From positions 186,001-250,000 of the forward strand of contig NZ_FYED01000011.1 in assembly GCF_900187565.1 (NCBI RefSeq): DNA of 64,000 nucleotides. Direction: 5' to 3'. Position 1 is the first letter of the stretch. Each line of letters begins with the position of its first letter. The stretch is from Pseudomonas sp. Irchel 3A7. GTDB lineage: Bacteria; Pseudomonadota; Gammaproteobacteria; Pseudomonadales; Pseudomonadaceae. Below are positions 17,570 through 25,941 of the stretch, in pieces. The notes under the pieces were generated by a model. That model did no database searches. It saw only the letters and a program-made list of their open reading frames with translations, and was not told the origin of the DNA. A program made the position numbers and the translations under genes.

Positions 17570-18196
17570 TCAGTCCACGTGGTAGTAGACGGATAACGTC
17601 CCTTTCTTGTGCGAAAGGGATTCGATCGTGACCGTGCCCAAATCCTTCAGGCTACGAACATGGGTACCGCCGCAGCCGTAGGCGGGTAATTCACCGAAAC
17701 CGATTTCCCGGGCACCTTCGCGCAACGAGGTCAAACGCGGTAAATCGTGGGCAACCCACTGTTGAATTCCGTGTTGCAGGGTCTGGATCTCAACCTCCTG
17801 CGCCGTGTCTGCTGGTTTGAATTGCACACGCCCTTCGCCTGGCCAGTGGTGGGCTTTGATCGGCATCCAGCCCATGGCCTGAATGAAGTGCCCGATCAGG
17901 TGACCGGCGGAGTGCATGCGCGTATTGAAACGGCGACGCTGTTCATCGACCTGGATCCGGGTCATGCCGGTTTCTACCGCGCTGGCGACGAAATGGATGA
18001 TTCGATCCGGTTCCTGCACGACGCGCAGCACTTGGCTTTCGCCGATCCAGCCGGTATCACAGGGTTGTCCGCCGCCCTGGGGGTGGAACAATGTTGCGCG
18101 CAACACCACGGCGAATTCGTTCTCGTGGGGCGTGCATTCCAGGACTTCCACATTGGCCTTGAGGTCATCACTATGGAAAAAGAGGCGAAGCGTCAT
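17570..18196 (-). CDS. AlaX-type trans-editing aminoacyl-tRNA hydrolase
   Basis: A 208-residue stand-alone editing domain related to the alanyl-tRNA synthetase C-terminal half. AlaX proteins deacylate mischarged tRNA (classically Ser-tRNA-Ala) in the cytoplasm. The zinc-binding residues are H95 and H99 (HSAGH) and C175 and H179 (CGGTH), and the FHPQGGGQPCDTG motif (38-48 region) is intact. ATG 18196 gives MTLRLFFHSDDL; ATG 18223 would add nine residues and lies within the inverted repeat. It is first in the operon with the oxygenase and exporter, divergent from a LysR gene. It may protect against misacylation by the product of the oxygenase. Confidence 0.87.
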   Translation of the reverse strand: MTLRLFFHSDDLKANVEVLECTPHENEFAVVLRATLFHPQGGGQPCDTGWIGESQVLRVVQEPDRIIHFVASAVETGMTRIQVDEQRRRFNTRMHSAGHLIGHFIQAMGWMPIKAHHWPGEGRVQFKPADTAQEVEIQTLQHGIQQWVAHDLPRLTSLREGAREIGFGELPAYGCGGTHVRSLKDLGTVTIESLSHKKGTLSVYYHVD

Positions 18197-18247
18197 ATTC
18201 CATGCTCGTATTAATGTTTCCATTTTTCATTATATGGAGCGTGGAAT
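18197..18247. promoter_or_regulatory. Inverted repeat in the alaX/lysR divergent promoter region
   Basis: Arms ATTCCATGCTC (18197-18207) and GAGCGTGGAAT (18237-18247) match at 10 of 11 positions across a 29-bp centre, which itself holds TCCAT/ATGGA. LysR regulators usually bind such sites between themselves and a divergent target. The left arm touches the alaX ATG. Confidence 0.5.
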
Positions 18248-18287
18248 TACGTGATAATCCGTTCAAACATCAAAGGACTGTTGCGTC

Positions 18288-19274
18288 GTGAGCATAAATC
18301 TTCCTCTGCCGCTGCTGGGTGAAATGGCGATTTTCGTCAAGGTCGTCGAGACCGGCAGTTTCTCCGAGGCGGCTCGCCAGCTGGGCTCTTCGCCCTCGGC
18401 GGTAAGCCGCAGCATTTCGCGGCTGGAGAAGGCGCTCGCCACCCGTCTGCTGCAAAGAACCACGCGCAAGTTGCGCCTGAGCGATGGTGGCGAGGAAGTG
18501 TTCAAGCGTTGTCAGGACATGGTCAGCGCTGCCCGCTCGGTGATGGAGATCAGCGGTCAGTTCACCCACGAGGCGGAAGGACTGGTGCGTGTCAGCGTGC
18601 CAAAGGCCGTTGGGCGGTTCGTGATTCACCCGCACATGCCGGAATTTTTGCGCCGCTATCCCAAGGTGGATGTGGAATTATTGCTTGAGGACCGTCAGGT
18701 GGATCTGATCGATGACAACGTCGACCTGGCGATCCGTATTACCGATCGACCTCCCGCCGGGCTGGTGGGGCGGCAATTGCTGACCATCGACCATATGCTC
18801 TGTGCCACCCCGCAATACCTGGCCGAACATGGCACACCGACCCATCCCCATGACCTGCTCAACCACAGCTGCATTTACCTGGGTGAAACCCCGAGCGATG
18901 CGCGCTGGAAATTCAAGAAAGGCAGCAAAGCCGTGACGGTTGGCGTGCGCGGGCGCTATGCCGCCAATCACACCGGTGTCCGTTTGGGCGCAGTGTTGCA
19001 GCACATCGGTATTGGCAGCCTGCCATATTTCACGGCGCGGCATGCGCTGGAGCAGGGGCGGATCGTGCAGGTGCTGCCGGACTGGACTTTCCTTGCGTCC
19101 TATCACGGCGGCGCCTGGTTGCTGCATTCGCCGACCCGTTACCTGCCGCCAAAATTGCGGGTGTTTATCGATTATCTGGTGGCGTGCCTGGAGAAAGAGC
19201 CGACGCTGAGCAAGCCGGGCAAGCCCAGTGATTGGGCGGAATATGAGTTGCCCGAAAGGGATGGGTTGTTCTGA
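18288..19274 (+). CDS. LysR-family transcriptional regulator
   Basis: A 328-residue LTTR with an N-terminal winged helix (FVKVVETGSFSEAARQLGSSPSAVSRSISRLE region) and a C-terminal inducer domain, of the CrgA/DntR-like subgroup by its RLLQRTTRKLRLSDGG wing. GTG 18288 is the likely start since no in-frame ATG precedes the HTH. It is divergent from alaX across a 91-bp gap with an inverted repeat, so it likely controls the alaX-oxygenase-lysE operon. The inducer could be the amino acid handled by the cluster. Confidence 0.9.
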   Translation: MSINLPLPLLGEMAIFVKVVETGSFSEAARQLGSSPSAVSRSISRLEKALATRLLQRTTRKLRLSDGGEEVFKRCQDMVSAARSVMEISGQFTHEAEGLVRVSVPKAVGRFVIHPHMPEFLRRYPKVDVELLLEDRQVDLIDDNVDLAIRITDRPPAGLVGRQLLTIDHMLCATPQYLAEHGTPTHPHDLLNHSCIYLGETPSDARWKFKKGSKAVTVGVRGRYAANHTGVRLGAVLQHIGIGSLPYFTARHALEQGRIVQVLPDWTFLASYHGGAWLLHSPTRYLPPKLRVFIDYLVACLEKEPTLSKPGKPSDWAEYELPERDGLF

Positions 19275-19282
19275 CCGGCCCC

Positions 19283-19357
19283 TTCGCGAGCAGGCTCGCT
19301 CCCACATTTGATCTGTGTCGTTCACAAATCCCCTGTGGAAGCGAGCCTGCTCGCGAA
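19283..19357. repeat. Inverted REP pair
   Basis: TTCGCGAGCAGGCTCGCTCC is followed by the opposite unit GAAGCGAGCCTGCTCGCGAA with a short 26-bp spacer, between convergent lysR and the small acidic protein gene. Confidence 0.8.
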
Positions 19358-19391
19358 GCTGTCCGTCCAATCACCACATCACCTGGGCAAT

Positions 19392-19426
19392 AAAAAGGCC
19401 CGCATGTTCAACCATGCGGGCCTTTT
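19392..19426 (-). terminator. Rho-independent terminator
   Basis: Arms AAAAGGCCCGCATG and CATGCGGGCCTTTT with a 6-base loop lie 17 bp after the stop of the 19444-19851 gene; the A-run reads as U on its transcript. It is symmetric enough to work both ways. Confidence 0.85.
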
Positions 19427-19443
19427 GCATTTCGGATTCAGGA

Positions 19444-19851
19444 TCAGTGCTTGCTGTCCTGGTTCGACAACGCCAGCAGCTGTTTTTCCTGGTTCCAGTC
19501 GAAGGGTTCGTCATTCTGTTCAGCTTCGAAGCGACGTTCCTCCAGTGCCTGGTACAGGTCGATTTCATCATCGGGCATGTAATGCAGGCAGTCGCCGGCG
19601 AAGTACCACAGCAGGTCGCGGGGGACCAGGTGGGCGATTTGCGGGTAGCGGGTGATGACCTGGCACAGGATGTCCTGGCCCAGGTATTGGCTTTCGATCG
19701 GGTCGACCGGCAGCAGGGCAAGCAGTTCGTCAAAACGCTCCAGGAACAAGGCATGGCTTTCGTCGGGAACCTGCTCGGCCTCACCCACGGCGACCAGGAT
19801 GCTGCGCAGGTGGTCGAGCAAAACGAGATGATCGGCAACGATGTTGGACAC
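19444..19851 (-). CDS. Small acidic conserved hypothetical protein
   Basis: A 135-residue soluble, acidic protein (SNIVADHLVLLDHLRSILV...) of no function known to me. It resembles a Pseudomonas hypothetical encoded beside fadE, possibly the PA2817 family, but that match is from memory. GTG 19851 is chosen because GAGGA lies 8 nt upstream; no ATG is available near the N-terminus. It sits 84 bp downstream of fadE on the same strand, with a terminator-like hairpin in between. Confidence 0.75.
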   Translation of the reverse strand: MSNIVADHLVLLDHLRSILVAVGEAEQVPDESHALFLERFDELLALLPVDPIESQYLGQDILCQVITRYPQIAHLVPRDLLWYFAGDCLHYMPDDEIDLYQALEERRFEAEQNDEPFDWNQEKQLLALSNQDSKH

Positions 19852-19875
19852 GAGATAAGTCCTCAAGAGCAAAAC

Positions 19876-19904
19876 GGGCGCGGGAGTATAAAGCTCCCGC
19901 GCCC
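19876..19904 (-). terminator. Strong hairpin between fadE and the small acidic gene
   Basis: An 11-bp perfect stem (GGGCGCGGGAG/CTCCCGCGCCC) with a 7-base loop. On the minus strand it is followed only by GTTTTG, while six T follow it on the plus strand, so it may end fadE transcripts partially. Confidence 0.6.
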
Positions 19905-19934
19905 TTTTTTACATGCTGTACGGCGTTCGCTGGA

Positions 19935-22382
19935 TCAGCGGACCTTATCGTCGGTCAGCGCTATTTCCTCTTTACTGAAATCATCGACATCGATCACCTT
20001 GCGCCGTGCCGCTTCGGCCTCACGCAGGGTGTGCGCTTCCACCGGTTGCAGCACGCCGGCTTCCAGTGCGGCATCGATGACGTGCTCGCCGGCAACCGGT
20101 TTGACCTGACCGCTCTTGAGCGCCACATGCAGTTTCTTTTGCAAGGGCTGCGCAGCGTTCAACAGGTTGCAGGCGTGTTGCAGGGCGCCGACCGGGTCTT
20201 CGTTCGATTGTGGACGGTAGCAACCCAGAAGCACTTCTTCGAGGGCTGGATCGCCCTTGCTGCGGCCGATCACCGCTGCGACCGCGGCACCGAGCTTGTC
20301 CGATGGCCCTTTGTGGCGGCGACCGAACGGGAACACGATCACCCGCAACAGGCACGCCAGCACCTTGTTCGGGAAATTGTTCAGCAGTTCATCCATGGCC
20401 CGTTCGGCTTGTCCGAGGCTTTCCTCCATGGCCCAGGTAAACAGCGGCTCCATGTACGCCGGCGCGTCGAGGTCGTTGTAGCGTTTGAGTGCGGCGCTGG
20501 CCAGGTACAGGTTGCTCAGTACATCGCCGAGTCGTGCCGATAGCCGTTCGCGACGTTTCAGTTCGCCACCCAGCAACATCATGCTGAGGTCGGCGAGCAA
20601 TGCGAACGCCGCAGCCTGGCGGTTGAGGGCGCGGAAATAACCTTGGCTGAGCTTGTCGCCCGGCACATGTTCCAGATGACCGAAACCGAGGTTCAGTACC
20701 AGGGTGCTGGCCGCGTTGCCCACGGCAAAACCGATGTGCTTGAGCAACAGGCCGTCGAACTCGATCAGTGCCTGATCCTTGTCCTCACGGGTGGCCAGCG
20801 CCATTTCCTTGAGTACGAAGGGATGGCAGCGAATCGCGCCCTGACCGAAGATCATCAGGTTGCGCGAGAGAATGTTCGCACCTTCCACGGTGATGAAGAT
20901 CGGCGCGCCGTTCCATTTGCGAGCGAGGTAATTGTTCGGTCCTTCGATGATCGCCTTGCCGCCGTGCACATCCATCGCCTGACTGATGCATTCGCGGCCG
21001 CGTTCGGTGAGGTGATACTTGAGGATTGCCGACAGCACCGACGGTTTCTCGCCGAGATCCACCGCGTTGGCCGTCAGCATACGCGCGGCGTCCATCATCC
21101 AGGCGTTGCCGCCGATGCGGGCCATGGCTTCCTGAATGCCTTCGAACGCCGCAATCGGCACATTGAACTGCTCGCGAATCTGCGCGTACTGGCCGGTCAC
21201 CAGGCTGGTGAACTTGGCCATGCCGGTGCCCACCGCCGGCAGCGAGATCGACCGTCCCACCGAGAGGCAATTCATCAGCATCATCCAGCCTTTGCCAAGC
21301 ATTTCCTGTCCGCCGATCAGAAACTCAAGCGGTACGAAAACGTCCTTGCCGGCGTTCGGGCCGTTCATGAATGCCGCCCCCAGTGGCAAGTGTCGGCGTC
21401 CGATTTCCACACCGGCAATATCGGTTGGAACCAGTGCCAGGCTGATGCCCAGGTCTTCTTTCTCGCCCAGCAGGTGGTCCGGGTCGTAGGCCTTGAACGC
21501 CAGGCCGAGGAGGGTGGCTACCGGGCCGAGAGTGATGTAGCGTTTTTCCCAGTTCAGGCGCAGTCCGAGGGTTTCCTTGCCTTCCCATTCACCTTTGCAG
21601 ATCACCCCGGTGTCGGGCATGCCGCCGGCGTCGGATCCGGCCAGCGGACCGGTCAGTGCGAAGCAGGGAATATCGTCGCCGCGCGCCAGGCGTGGCAGGT
21701 AGTGATTGCGTTGTTCATCGGTGCCGTAATGCAGTAACAGTTCGGCGGGACCGAGGGAGTTGGGGACCATCACGGTGGAGGCGAGATCGCCACTGTGACT
21801 CGCCAGTTTCATGGCCACTTGCGAGTGGGCATAGGCCGAGAAACCCTTACCGCCAAACTCCTTGGGAATGATCAGGGCGAAGAAGCCGTTGTCCTTGATG
21901 AAGGTCCAGGCATCGGCCGGCAGGTCCATGGTTTGACCGAGCTGCCAGTCGCTGACCATGGCGCAGAGCGCTTCGGTCGGGCCATCAATGAAGGCCTGTT
22001 CCTCTTCGTTCAATTGCGCTTTCGGGTAGGACAGCAGTTTGTTCCAGTCCGGGCGCCCGCTGAACAGTTCGCCGTCCCACCACACAGTGCCGGCTTCAAT
22101 GGCGTCGCGTTCGGTTTGTGACATGGGCGGCAGGGTTTTCTGGAACCAGTTGAACATCGGCGCGCTGAAGAATTTGCGGCGCAGATCAGGCAGTAGCAGC
22201 GGTGCGGCCACGGCGGCGATCAATACCCAGAAAGTCAGCAGCAGCCAACCCGGTGCGTGACTGAAGGCCCCCATTGCCAGCAGGTAGACAGCCACGATGC
22301 CCAGGGCAGGCAGTGGTGCGATACGACGGTGGGCTAAATAAGCTATCCCGACAACCAGAACCAGTATCCACAACAGCAGCAT
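19935..22382 (-). CDS. fadE: Acyl-CoA dehydrogenase FadE (long form)
   Basis: FadE carries out the first, FAD-dependent step of fatty acid beta-oxidation. The 815-residue length and the two hydrophobic N-terminal segments (LLLWILVLVVGIAYL, LGIVAVYLLAM) match the membrane-associated enterobacterial/pseudomonad FadE, close to P. aeruginosa PA2815. Core motifs include CFALTGPLAGSDAGG, NCLSVGRSISLPAVG and DVHGGKAIIEGPNNYLAR. ATG 22382 begins directly with the membrane segment. The 248-bp upstream gap shared with a divergent gene shows nothing coding. Confidence 0.93.
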   Translation of the reverse strand: MLLLWILVLVVGIAYLAHRRIAPLPALGIVAVYLLAMGAFSHAPGWLLLTFWVLIAAVAAPLLLPDLRRKFFSAPMFNWFQKTLPPMSQTERDAIEAGTVWWDGELFSGRPDWNKLLSYPKAQLNEEEQAFIDGPTEALCAMVSDWQLGQTMDLPADAWTFIKDNGFFALIIPKEFGGKGFSAYAHSQVAMKLASHSGDLASTVMVPNSLGPAELLLHYGTDEQRNHYLPRLARGDDIPCFALTGPLAGSDAGGMPDTGVICKGEWEGKETLGLRLNWEKRYITLGPVATLLGLAFKAYDPDHLLGEKEDLGISLALVPTDIAGVEIGRRHLPLGAAFMNGPNAGKDVFVPLEFLIGGQEMLGKGWMMLMNCLSVGRSISLPAVGTGMAKFTSLVTGQYAQIREQFNVPIAAFEGIQEAMARIGGNAWMMDAARMLTANAVDLGEKPSVLSAILKYHLTERGRECISQAMDVHGGKAIIEGPNNYLARKWNGAPIFITVEGANILSRNLMIFGQGAIRCHPFVLKEMALATREDKDQALIEFDGLLLKHIGFAVGNAASTLVLNLGFGHLEHVPGDKLSQGYFRALNRQAAAFALLADLSMMLLGGELKRRERLSARLGDVLSNLYLASAALKRYNDLDAPAYMEPLFTWAMEESLGQAERAMDELLNNFPNKVLACLLRVIVFPFGRRHKGPSDKLGAAVAAVIGRSKGDPALEEVLLGCYRPQSNEDPVGALQHACNLLNAAQPLQKKLHVALKSGQVKPVAGEHVIDAALEAGVLQPVEAHTLREAEAARRKVIDVDDFSKEEIALTDDKVR

Positions 22383-22630
22383 ATTTAATCCTCCGTGAAA
22401 CCAGGGCGAACCAACCCACAGAGCTTAGACGGCATCCGCGAAACAGGGTGGTCAGAGCAAGGTGATTGAAAACGTGGGAAACCATGGATGATTTTGTAGG
22501 CCTGATGCGCGGCAGACCGTGAAAAATCGTTCATCGAGCGGGCGACAAAGCGTCCATATTTGGCCGAAACGTCGTTATCTCTGTGCTGAACCTCTCGCTA
22601 GACTCGGGGCTTCTCCAGGAGATTGCCCGC

Positions 22631-23290
22631 ATGCACGAGTATCTAAGCCCCGGCCGCTTCATCGATAGTGACCACCCCTCGGTGGTGGAGTTCGCCGAAA
22701 AACATCGTGGCCCCCGTCGCGACCCGATCGAGCAGGCGATACATCTCTACTACGCAGTGCGTGAGGCGGTGCGCTATAACCCGTACACCTTCAGCCTCGA
22801 TCCGCAGACCCTGCGAGGCAGTTACGCGCTGGTGACCGGGGAGAGTTATTGCGTGCCCAAAGCCACACTGCTAGCGGGCTGTGCGCGACATTGCGCGATA
22901 CCTGCGCGGATCGGCCTGGCGGACGTGCGCAATCATTTGTCGACGCCGCGTCTGCTCGAATTGCTCAAGAGCGACGTGTTCGCCATGCACGGCTACACCG
23001 AGTTGTTTCTGAACGGTCGCTGGGTCAAGGCCACGCCAGCGTTCAATCAAGGCTTGTGCGATTTATTCAATGTCGCGCCGCTGGAGTTCGACGCAATCAA
23101 CGATAGCGTTTTCCATCCTTTCAATCGCGATGGCGAGAAACTTATGGAGTACCTGATCGATCACGGCCAGTTCACGGACGTGCCCGAAGCGTTCTTCTTC
23201 GAGCATCTGCGCAAGTGCTATCCACACTTGTTCGGCGAGCAACTGCAACCTCTACTGGGGGACATGCAGAGTGATTTGAGTCGCGCCTGA
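22631..23290 (+). CDS. Transglutaminase-like (papain-fold) domain protein
   Basis: A 219-residue protein with a transglutaminase-like core: the catalytic Cys region GESYCVPKATLLAGCARHCAIPARIG, then His in MHGYTELFLNGRWV and a TPAFN strand where the acidic third residue would lie. Such stand-alone bacterial domains are usually proteases or amidases of unknown target. ATG 22631 gives MHEYLSPGRFID; an upstream GTG at 22583 would add 16 residues. There is no signal peptide, so it is cytoplasmic. Confidence 0.8.
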   Translation: MHEYLSPGRFIDSDHPSVVEFAEKHRGPRRDPIEQAIHLYYAVREAVRYNPYTFSLDPQTLRGSYALVTGESYCVPKATLLAGCARHCAIPARIGLADVRNHLSTPRLLELLKSDVFAMHGYTELFLNGRWVKATPAFNQGLCDLFNVAPLEFDAINDSVFHPFNRDGEKLMEYLIDHGQFTDVPEAFFFEHLRKCYPHLFGEQLQPLLGDMQSDLSRA

Positions 23291-23333
23291 TCCGGCGTAT
23301 GCTGCCTGCGCATTCATCAATCGAGAGGCGGTC

Positions 23334-23957
23334 ATGCTGAAGATCTGGGGTCGGAAAAATTCATCGAATGTCAGAAAGCCTTTGTGGGCCGCCGAGGAAC
23401 TAGGACTGGCCTATGAAGCCATCGATGCGGGCGGCGCTTTTGGTGTCGTCGATACGCCTGAGTACCGTGCCATGAACCCCAATGGCCGTGTTCCGGTGAT
23501 CGAAGACGATGGTTTCGTGTTGTGGGAGTCCAACGCCATCGTTCGATACCTGTTGGCCAGGCATGCCGCGAATACCCCGTGGTACCCGTCGGATCTGCAA
23601 GCACGAGCCACCGCTGACAAGTGGATGGACTGGACCACCTCCAGTTTTGCAGGTCCCTTCCGCACCGTATTCTGGGGTGTCCTGCGCACCCCGGCAGATC
23701 AACAGGACTGGACCGCCATCAAGGCTGCGATCAAGGAGTGCGACGCGCTGCTGACAATGGCCGATCAGGCATTGGCGGCCAGTCCCTACCTGTCCGGTGA
23801 ACAGATCGGCATGGGTGACATTCCCCTGGGCAGTTTTATTTATGCCTGGTTCGAGATGCCGATCGAGCGCGCGCCGCAACCCCATCTGGAGGTCTGGTAC
23901 GCTCGGTTGAAACAGCGTCCGGCGTATCGCAAGGCGGTCATGACCGCGTTGACTTAA
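23334..23957 (+). CDS. Glutathione S-transferase family protein
   Basis: A 207-residue GST with a thioredoxin-fold N-terminal half (KIWGRKNSSNVRKPLWAAEELGL; NPNGRVPVIED, with the cis-Pro VP, and WESNAIVRYL binding glutathione) and a helical C-terminal half. Ser-Ser-Asn at positions 10-12 is in the catalytic Ser place of theta/beta-like bacterial GSTs. GAGAGG lies 7 nt upstream of ATG 23334. It lies 43 bp after the transglutaminase-like gene and may be cotranscribed with it. The substrate is unknown. Confidence 0.88.
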   Translation: MLKIWGRKNSSNVRKPLWAAEELGLAYEAIDAGGAFGVVDTPEYRAMNPNGRVPVIEDDGFVLWESNAIVRYLLARHAANTPWYPSDLQARATADKWMDWTTSSFAGPFRTVFWGVLRTPADQQDWTAIKAAIKECDALLTMADQALAASPYLSGEQIGMGDIPLGSFIYAWFEMPIERAPQPHLEVWYARLKQRPAYRKAVMTALT

Positions 23958-24090
23958 TACTCACTATCGACACACTTGACTGTACTTGTGTGGCGGCGAC
24001 AAGCACCATTGTGCCAATGCGCTGTGGTTGTGTTGATCGCCGCTCGCCCCTATTTATTCCTTTCTTTCCTTCTTGGTGCGTAAATCCGAT

Positions 24091-25023
24091 ATGAGTTCCG
24101 CTCTGTCCATCCGGCAGCTAACCAAAACCTACGGCAACGGTTTCCAGGCCTTGAGTGGTATCGATCTGGATGTCGCCGAAGGTGACTTCTTCGCCTTGCT
24201 CGGCCCGAACGGCGCCGGCAAATCCACGACCATCGGCATTCTCTCGACCCTGGTGAACAAGACCAGCGGCACGGTGAATATCTTCGGTCACGACCTGGAC
24301 AAGAACCCGGCGGCGCTCAAGCGATCCATCGGCGTGGTGCCCCAGGAATTCAACTTCAATCAGTTTGAAAAAACCTTCGACATCGTCGTGACCCAGGCCG
24401 GTTACTACGGCATTCCATCGAAAGTCGCCAAGGAGCGCGCCGAGCAATACCTGACGCAACTCGGCCTTTGGGACAAGCGCGATGTTCCGTCGCGTTCGCT
24501 GTCCGGCGGCATGAAGCGTCGATTGATGATCGCCCGCGCGCTGGTTCACGAACCGCGCCTGCTGATCCTCGACGAACCGACCGCCGGGGTGGACATCGAA
24601 CTGCGTCGCTCGATGTGGAGCTTCCTCACCGAGCTGAACAAAAAAGGCATCACCATCATCCTCACCACGCACTACCTGGAAGAGGCTGAACAGCTGTGCC
24701 GCAACATCGGCATCATCGACCACGGCACCATCGTCGAAAACACCAGCATGAAGCAGTTGCTCGGCCAGTTGCATGTCGAAACCTTCCTGCTGGATTTGAA
24801 GAGCAGTCTGAGCGCGCCGCCGCAACTGATCGGCTATCCATCACGGTTGCTCGATGGTCACACCCTGGAAGTGCAGGTCGACAAAAGCATGGGCATCACC
24901 GCGCTGTTCACCCAGCTTGCCCAGCAGAACATCGAGGTGCTGAGCCTGCGTAACAAAACCAATCGCCTTGAGGAGTTGTTCGTGTCCCTGGTGGAGAAAA
25001 ATCTGTCGAAGGTGGCGGTATGA
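24091..25023 (+). CDS. ABC-2 type transporter, ATP-binding subunit (YadG-like)
   Basis: A 310-residue ATPase with Walker A GPNGAGKST, signature LSGGMKRRLMIARAL, Walker B LLILDEPTAGVD and H-loop TTHYLEEAEQL. The C-terminal extension of about 80 residues is that of ABC-2 exporters. ATG 24091 gives MSSALSIRQLTKTYG. The stop overlaps the permease start (ATGA), so the pair forms one transporter. It resembles E. coli YadG, whose substrate is not established. Confidence 0.9.
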   Translation: MSSALSIRQLTKTYGNGFQALSGIDLDVAEGDFFALLGPNGAGKSTTIGILSTLVNKTSGTVNIFGHDLDKNPAALKRSIGVVPQEFNFNQFEKTFDIVVTQAGYYGIPSKVAKERAEQYLTQLGLWDKRDVPSRSLSGGMKRRLMIARALVHEPRLLILDEPTAGVDIELRRSMWSFLTELNKKGITIILTTHYLEEAEQLCRNIGIIDHGTIVENTSMKQLLGQLHVETFLLDLKSSLSAPPQLIGYPSRLLDGHTLEVQVDKSMGITALFTQLAQQNIEVLSLRNKTNRLEELFVSLVEKNLSKVAV

Positions 25024-25799
25024 GTTCCGAGCTGCGCCCCAACCTCGTTGCCCTCAACACCATCGTTTACCGTGAAGTCCGGCGCTTTACCCGGATCTGG
25101 CCGCAGACTCTGCTGCCGCCGGCCATCACCATGGTTCTGTACTTCGTGATCTTCGGTAACCTGATCGGTCGGCAGATTGGCGACATGGGTGGCTTCACCT
25201 ACATGGAGTACATCGTGCCGGGGCTGATCATGATGTCGGTGATCACCAACTCCTACGGCAACGTGGTGTCGAGTTTCTTTGGCAGCAAGTTCCAGCGGTC
25301 CATTGAAGAATTGATGGTGTCGCCGGTTTCTCCGCACACCATTCTGGTCGGCTACACCCTCGGTGGCGTGCTGCGTGGATTGATGGTCGGGATCATCGTG
25401 ACGTTGCTGTCGCTGTTCTTCACCGACTTGCAGGTTCATCACCTGGGCGTGACCATTCTGGTGGTGGTACTGACGGCAACGATCTTCTCGCTGCTGGGTT
25501 TCATCAACGCGGTGTTTGCGCGCAACTTCGATGACATCTCGATCATTCCGACATTCGTGCTCACGCCTTTGACGTATTTGGGCGGGGTGTTTTATTCGAT
25601 CTCGCTGCTGCCGCCGTTCTGGCAGACCGTGTCCCTGGCCAACCCTGTGTTGCACATGGTCAATGCGTTTCGTTACGGGATCCTCGGTGTTTCCGATATC
25701 CGGATCAGCGTGGCGATTGCGTTCATGTTGGTGGCGACGGTGATTCTGTATTTTGGTTGTGCACGGTTGTTGGTGAGTGGGCGGGGGATGCGTACCTAA
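25020..25799 (+). CDS. ABC-2 type transporter, permease subunit (YadH-like)
   Basis: A 259-residue inner-membrane protein with six predicted transmembrane segments and the ABC-2 signature region NPVLHMVNAFRYGILG near the C-terminus. It overlaps the ATPase gene by 4 bp and completes a YadG/YadH-like exporter. The exported compound is unknown. Confidence 0.9.
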   Translation: MSSELRPNLVALNTIVYREVRRFTRIWPQTLLPPAITMVLYFVIFGNLIGRQIGDMGGFTYMEYIVPGLIMMSVITNSYGNVVSSFFGSKFQRSIEELMVSPVSPHTILVGYTLGGVLRGLMVGIIVTLLSLFFTDLQVHHLGVTILVVVLTATIFSLLGFINAVFARNFDDISIIPTFVLTPLTYLGGVFYSISLLPPFWQTVSLANPVLHMVNAFRYGILGVSDIRISVAIAFMLVATVILYFGCARLLVSGRGMRT

Positions 25800-25816
25800 G
25801 CAATACGGCGTTGCCT

Positions 25817-25884
25817 TCTTCGCGGGCAAGCCTAGCTCCTGCAGGTATCCATGTGCTCTTGTGGGAGCGAGCCTGCTCGCGAAG
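25817..25884. repeat. Inverted REP pair
   Basis: A degenerate unit (TTCGCGGGCAAGCCTAGCTC) and an intact GGGAGCGAGCCTGCTCGCGA unit in opposite orientation lie between convergent genes. Confidence 0.7.
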
Positions 25885-25903
25885 GCGTCATTCCAGATGC
25901 CAC

Positions 25904-25935
25904 AAAAAAACGGCCTCCCAATCGGAGGCCGTTTT
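25904..25935 (-). terminator. Rho-independent terminator, bidirectional
   Basis: Arms AAAACGGCCTCC and GGAGGCCGTTTT with a 5-base loop lie just past the stop of the DUF2062 gene and can also end the ABC permease transcript. Confidence 0.85.
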
Positions 25936-25941
25936 GCATTC

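Noticed and set aside
20643..21737. A 364-codon plus-strand frame antisense to fadE
   Set aside because: The fadE product is complete and clearly recognisable on the other strand; this frame has no recognisable domain.
24858..25829. A His-rich minus-strand frame of 323 codons across the ABC transporter genes
   Set aside because: The His/Gln/Arg-rich composition is a shadow of the permease and ATPase genes, which carry full family motifs.
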